Source: an uncultured Lentisphaeria bacterium (GTDB taxonomy: Bacteria > Verrucomicrobiota > Lentisphaeria > Victivallales > UBA1829). From it: a stretch of DNA of 64,000 bases. The position numbers and the translations under genes were made by a program. The notes under the pieces are model-generated. The model was not told the origin of the DNA. It ran no database searches and saw only the letters and a list, made by a program, of their open reading frames with translations. Where the stretch lies: positions 3,317-67,316 of the forward strand of contig CAJKAR010000028.1 in assembly GCA_905197955.1 (NCBI GenBank). Direction: 5' to 3'. Positions 62,001-64,000 of this stretch are shown here, in pieces (position 1 is the first letter of the stretch; the number at the start of each line of letters is the position of its first letter).

Positions 62001-63708
62001 TTTTCATATCGAAATTGAAGTTCTTTACATGCGGCATCGACATGGAGGTCAGAATGCCGGCCTTCGAGGTCGCCCGCCAGTACGCGGCATTGTAGCAGCA
62101 GGTGCCGGGGGCAAAGTCGTAAATGGACTCCAGCAGAAAGTTGATGTGGAATTTTTTGTAGACGCGGATCATGTGTGCCAGCATCTCATCCGTGGCTTTG
62201 GCCGGAAAACGGGTGTTGTTGACCGCTGCCGCGCGCAGATGGAATTTGTTCCCATTCAGATAAAACTGGTTCCCGCGAATGGTGAATTCCCGAAAGCCGA
62301 ACTCTTCCGGATAAAACGAATCCAGCAGTCCGCCGCGCGCAGAGAGAAGATCCAGACGGAGCGTGTATAGATTCTCCGTGGCATCCGTATCCCAGAGTTT
62401 CGGATTGCTCCACGACGAAGTAAAGGCAAAACGTTTTCCCGTATTCGAGAACGGTTCGGAAAGAAAGGTTTTCACGGGACCGGAGGCATCCGATACGGTT
62501 GCTTTCAGACGGTATTGACCTTCCGGCAGACGGTTGAAGCCGGTATCAAATGTGATGGTTTTCTTCGCAACGGAGGTGATGATATGAACATCGGAAATTC
62601 CGTATTTTGCAGGAATCGCTTCCAGTTCCACATCGCCGCAGAGACCGCGGTTGTTCAGATCCCGGAGCGATTGATACATGCGTGTTTCTCCCATGAAGGT
62701 GGAGAGCGAGGCAGGTTTGGCAGAGACAAAGATTGAAAGCTCCTGAGTTCTGCCGGGAATCAGACGACCGGTCAGATCCAGAGCTCCGCCGGGATAGGCA
62801 AGGGTTCCTGCTTTTTTGCCGTCGATGTAAACGGTTCCGGTGCTCTGGAGCATGTCGATCAGCAGCCGGATGCGGCGTCCGCTCCATTCCTGCGGGACGG
62901 CAACACTTCTGCGGTACCACGCTTCGCGGATTTTTTCTTTTCGAGCCTGCATTTTCAGCGTTGCAGGAAGATAAACAATATTGTTGTTGGCTCCGGGGCC
63001 CATTGCTCTTTGTGTCAGTTCGGGAAAAGAGCCGGGAACTTTGAACCATCCCCAGCCGGAACCGGAAGAAGGGACTTCGGTTGTGGCGGCTTTCTGAAAG
63101 ACCGGAAGAAAACGCCATAAGCCGTTCAGGGTGATTTTATCCCGTGTCGAAGTCGAAATGTGTTCCGCATCCTTCAGAGAAAAAAGAGCGGATTCCGGGG
63201 AGCCGTCCGGCGATGGCAGATCCGCGCGTCCGGCCGTGTCGGGCACCAGACGAATGTGTTTCATCTCAATTGTTCCCGATTTTCCGTAATTCGCCGGAAT
63301 GACATCTATAAACTTTGCATCCGCAGGAATTTCAAAATCTCTGTCGCAAAGGGTCCAGTCCTGGGTGCCGGTAAAGGCAAATGTCTTCAGCCAGGGACCG
63401 ACCCGCTTGCCGTCTTTCCCGATAAAGTGAAGATCCAGACGTGCATTTTTCCACCCCTCATTCCCGCGAATGCAGTCCTTGGTCCGGACAAGCATCGTCA
63501 GATTCAGAGCCTTCGCATTCGCCGGAAGTCCGATCCGGTAACGAATCATCCGGGAGCCTCCGGTTACACGAAAACTCGCTCCCTCTTTCGAAAGATTCAT
63601 CTCAATGCCTCGCGGCAATTTCCCTTTGAGTGTCTTTTCATTCAACAGATTCTGCGCCCCGGTAGAGAACAGTACCATGAATAGCAGAATAATCATGAAA
63701 TGTTTCAC
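59023..63708 (-). CDS. Very large secreted GH2-like glycosidase (possibly inactive or atypical)
   Basis: 1561 residues. After the signal peptide (~1-19) comes a jelly-roll (~20-160), then a GH2-type core: sugar-binding domain (~190-330; LNGLWRFLPV, AWYRRSVAVPQEWSGRRIRL), immunoglobulin-like domain, and TIM barrel (~465-790). The putative nucleophile Glu697 is in FFVEYGPPHKG, but the site of the acid/base Glu (GNE) reads AANHN with His601. Domains resembling the beta-galactosidase flavodoxin-like fold follow, and a second sugar-binding jelly roll (NLSGLWQG...RSIRVPGTFE) closes the protein. A GTG at 63708 is the likely start because GAGG lies 6 bases before it. The closing QQ/pilin neighbours suggest surface action. 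Confidence 0.78.
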   Translation of the reverse strand: MKHFMIILLFMVLFSTGAQNLLNEKTLKGKLPRGIEMNLSKEGASFRVTGGSRMIRYRIGLPANAKALNLTMLVRTKDCIRGNEGWKNARLDLHFIGKDGKRVGPWLKTFAFTGTQDWTLCDRDFEIPADAKFIDVIPANYGKSGTIEMKHIRLVPDTAGRADLPSPDGSPESALFSLKDAEHISTSTRDKITLNGLWRFLPVFQKAATTEVPSSGSGWGWFKVPGSFPELTQRAMGPGANNNIVYLPATLKMQARKEKIREAWYRRSVAVPQEWSGRRIRLLIDMLQSTGTVYIDGKKAGTLAYPGGALDLTGRLIPGRTQELSIFVSAKPASLSTFMGETRMYQSLRDLNNRGLCGDVELEAIPAKYGISDVHIITSVAKKTITFDTGFNRLPEGQYRLKATVSDASGPVKTFLSEPFSNTGKRFAFTSSWSNPKLWDTDATENLYTLRLDLLSARGGLLDSFYPEEFGFREFTIRGNQFYLNGNKFHLRAAAVNNTRFPAKATDEMLAHMIRVYKKFHINFLLESIYDFAPGTCCYNAAYWRATSKAGILTSMSMPHVKNFNFDMKNPRNAAEYRRIAEHQIRRYQNIPGIIMFAANHNAMGYADQQNPERIGTSESGKTGLTPFSRNRRDQALLAEQILHGIDPTRPVYHHSGGNLGKIFSINCYLNWAPIQERSDWLELWEKKGDMPLFFVEYGPPHKGSYTSERGPQFLWSGTYREVHCLWFNEFNAPYLGEEAYRSDAAKEKFYRFEEKMAKGNRKNNPLMVHIATGFQDCHLVRNQFIRRNLFDFRARGLSGIILWDFETSFTKQGRSKPAMPNPERFRNLKRSAIVNDIICLNDGGSSCDWFWPNDPYYPYKITPTGEALLAVWKPLTARITGKIGDFTEQSHTFRPGETVRKSLLILNDTRRPQTIRYSWHVPGITETKTGSVTVNVGDRAEIPIEIPLPDTLAGDQKLLAEFQYPDGSSEKDAFSFTILPKKSISLRSTLGLLDPEGTARPLLHRLGLHPKAVSRESDLNGVDLLILGRNALAALPFTLEKRLENGLKLLVLEQSSETLNRIGFRTNEIGLRRVFPVNGFPAPLLRDWRGEATILPHYTPPSPLPTYPMTDWNGFMNRRIWRAGNRGNVATVLVEKPAVGNFRPLYQGGFDLQYAPLLEFREKNAVILFSQLDLSGRTETEPAALNLLATLLKHLDEARPEKTRTVWHSGSAALSGQLAALRIPSRKLDAAKLKSDDLLLLDPEGTVPADLAERISRGLHVMTFGMSGTELQKLLPGLKTESGSHFSDFCDLNAPEFAGLSNSDLHFRWQQEFDAFPADSKGGRTLAFRKVGRGGILMMQLPPWKIDRNEYTLRSSRRRADFAMNRLLMNLKAPSESGFTAMFRPETGNMRLNLSGLWQGKEDPAKEGRTRNYPAPAFRAENWRSIRVPGTFESQFKELEKYNGWFWYRYSFRVPAALAEQETELFLGAIDDESWIWLNGKLLGEVSTRTNPKNYWAVKRKHLLPPHTLKSGVNTLVVLCNDVWKDGGILDTPGLRPTKPFSLYTDTPIANDDPYRYFHW

Positions 63709-64000
63709 TTTTCACCTCGTTTATATTTATATGTTTGATCCTTTTCTATCATTATATTTTATACGAATTCACGGGGAAATGAAGTAGAGAAAAAAGAAAA
63801 TAATTGTTAAAATATCCTGAAAAATTGATTTTTTATTTCATTTCTTTGCCGGAATAGAGTCGGTGGCTTCCTCATCACAGCGGGTTTTAGTTGGTGGCTT
63901 CTCGTTGGTGGCTTCTCGCCCCCAACACCCCTCGGCAGGACCACAGGCCCTGCACCCGTCGCAAAAAATTTAATTTTTTGCTCCCATGATTGTTTCGACA
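63709..64000. other. Non-coding end of window with short repeats
   Basis: No gene is seen. 63891-63918 is an exact tandem pair of a 14-bp unit (TTGGTGGCTTCTCG). 63961-63981 is a perfect palindrome, GCAAAAAAT-TTA-ATTTTTTGC. The minus strand near 63740 has TATAATG-like sequence that may be the -10 box of the GH2-like gene. Confidence 0.6.

Overview
The window most likely comes from a chromosome of the Lentisphaerota (Victivallis-like). This is inferred from gene content, not from a search. Three small proteins carry a prepilin leader (FTLIELL followed by IAIIAILA) and end in a DG-H motif, and they sit beside secreted glycoside hydrolases, which is typical of Lentisphaerota and Planctomycetota relatives. 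The window also holds dnaA, part of the alpha ribosomal-protein operon and a complete type I-E CRISPR-Cas locus.

Layout. 1-7.6 kb (mostly minus strand): the start of a secreted protein, a GntR regulator fused to a solute-binding-like domain, a MATE/MarR pair, an ArsR/metallo-hydrolase/cation-efflux metal cluster, and a LacI regulator. 7.8-20.5 kb: two paralogous carbohydrate cassettes, each made of a LacI-type regulator, a pseudopilin-like protein, a ~980-residue clan GH-A hydrolase and a ~310-residue carbohydrate-binding-type secreted protein; the second also has a GH130 phosphorylase. 21-22 kb: adenine deaminase. 22.3-31.3 kb: a 14-repeat CRISPR array, its leader with promoter, and cas2-cas1-cas5-cas7-cas6e-cse2-cse1-cas3 (minus strand), with cas6e in an unusual position. 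31.4-35.2 kb: an A+T-rich island with a SIR2-HerA defence pair, bounded on both sides by degenerate IS3-type transposase tails and abutting tRNA-Pro(GGG). The SIR2 gene is split by one frame break at a run of seven A.

35.9-44 kb: an orphan AAA ATPase, a GPH-type sugar symporter, rplQ-rpoA-rpsK-rpsM-rpmJ, a histidinol-phosphatase-type PHP protein, dnaA and a possible origin. 44.2-54.3 kb (plus strand): a nagA-like gene whose catalytic Asp appears to be Asn, a methyltransferase, an AraC regulator, and cytoplasmic sugar-utilisation genes (DUF2264-like, GH42, mannose-6-phosphate isomerase, nitrilase-type amidase, SGNH hydrolase). 54.4-63.7 kb (minus strand): recQ, a secreted protein of unknown function, a third pseudopilin and a 1561-residue GH2-like protein in which the usual acid/base Glu appears to be His.

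How they work together. The secreted hydrolases, carbohydrate-binding proteins and pseudopilins look like a surface system for capturing and cutting polysaccharide under LacI control. The GPH symporter and the AraC-linked cytoplasmic enzymes would import and degrade the products. CRISPR-Cas and the SIR2-HerA island form a defence block between two IS remnants and a tRNA gene. Several regulatory sites recur in pairs: an ArsR-type operator before two genes, a LacI promoter motif before two paralogues, and a 20-bp element before two transcription units downstream of the AraC gene. The pairings make these predictions testable.
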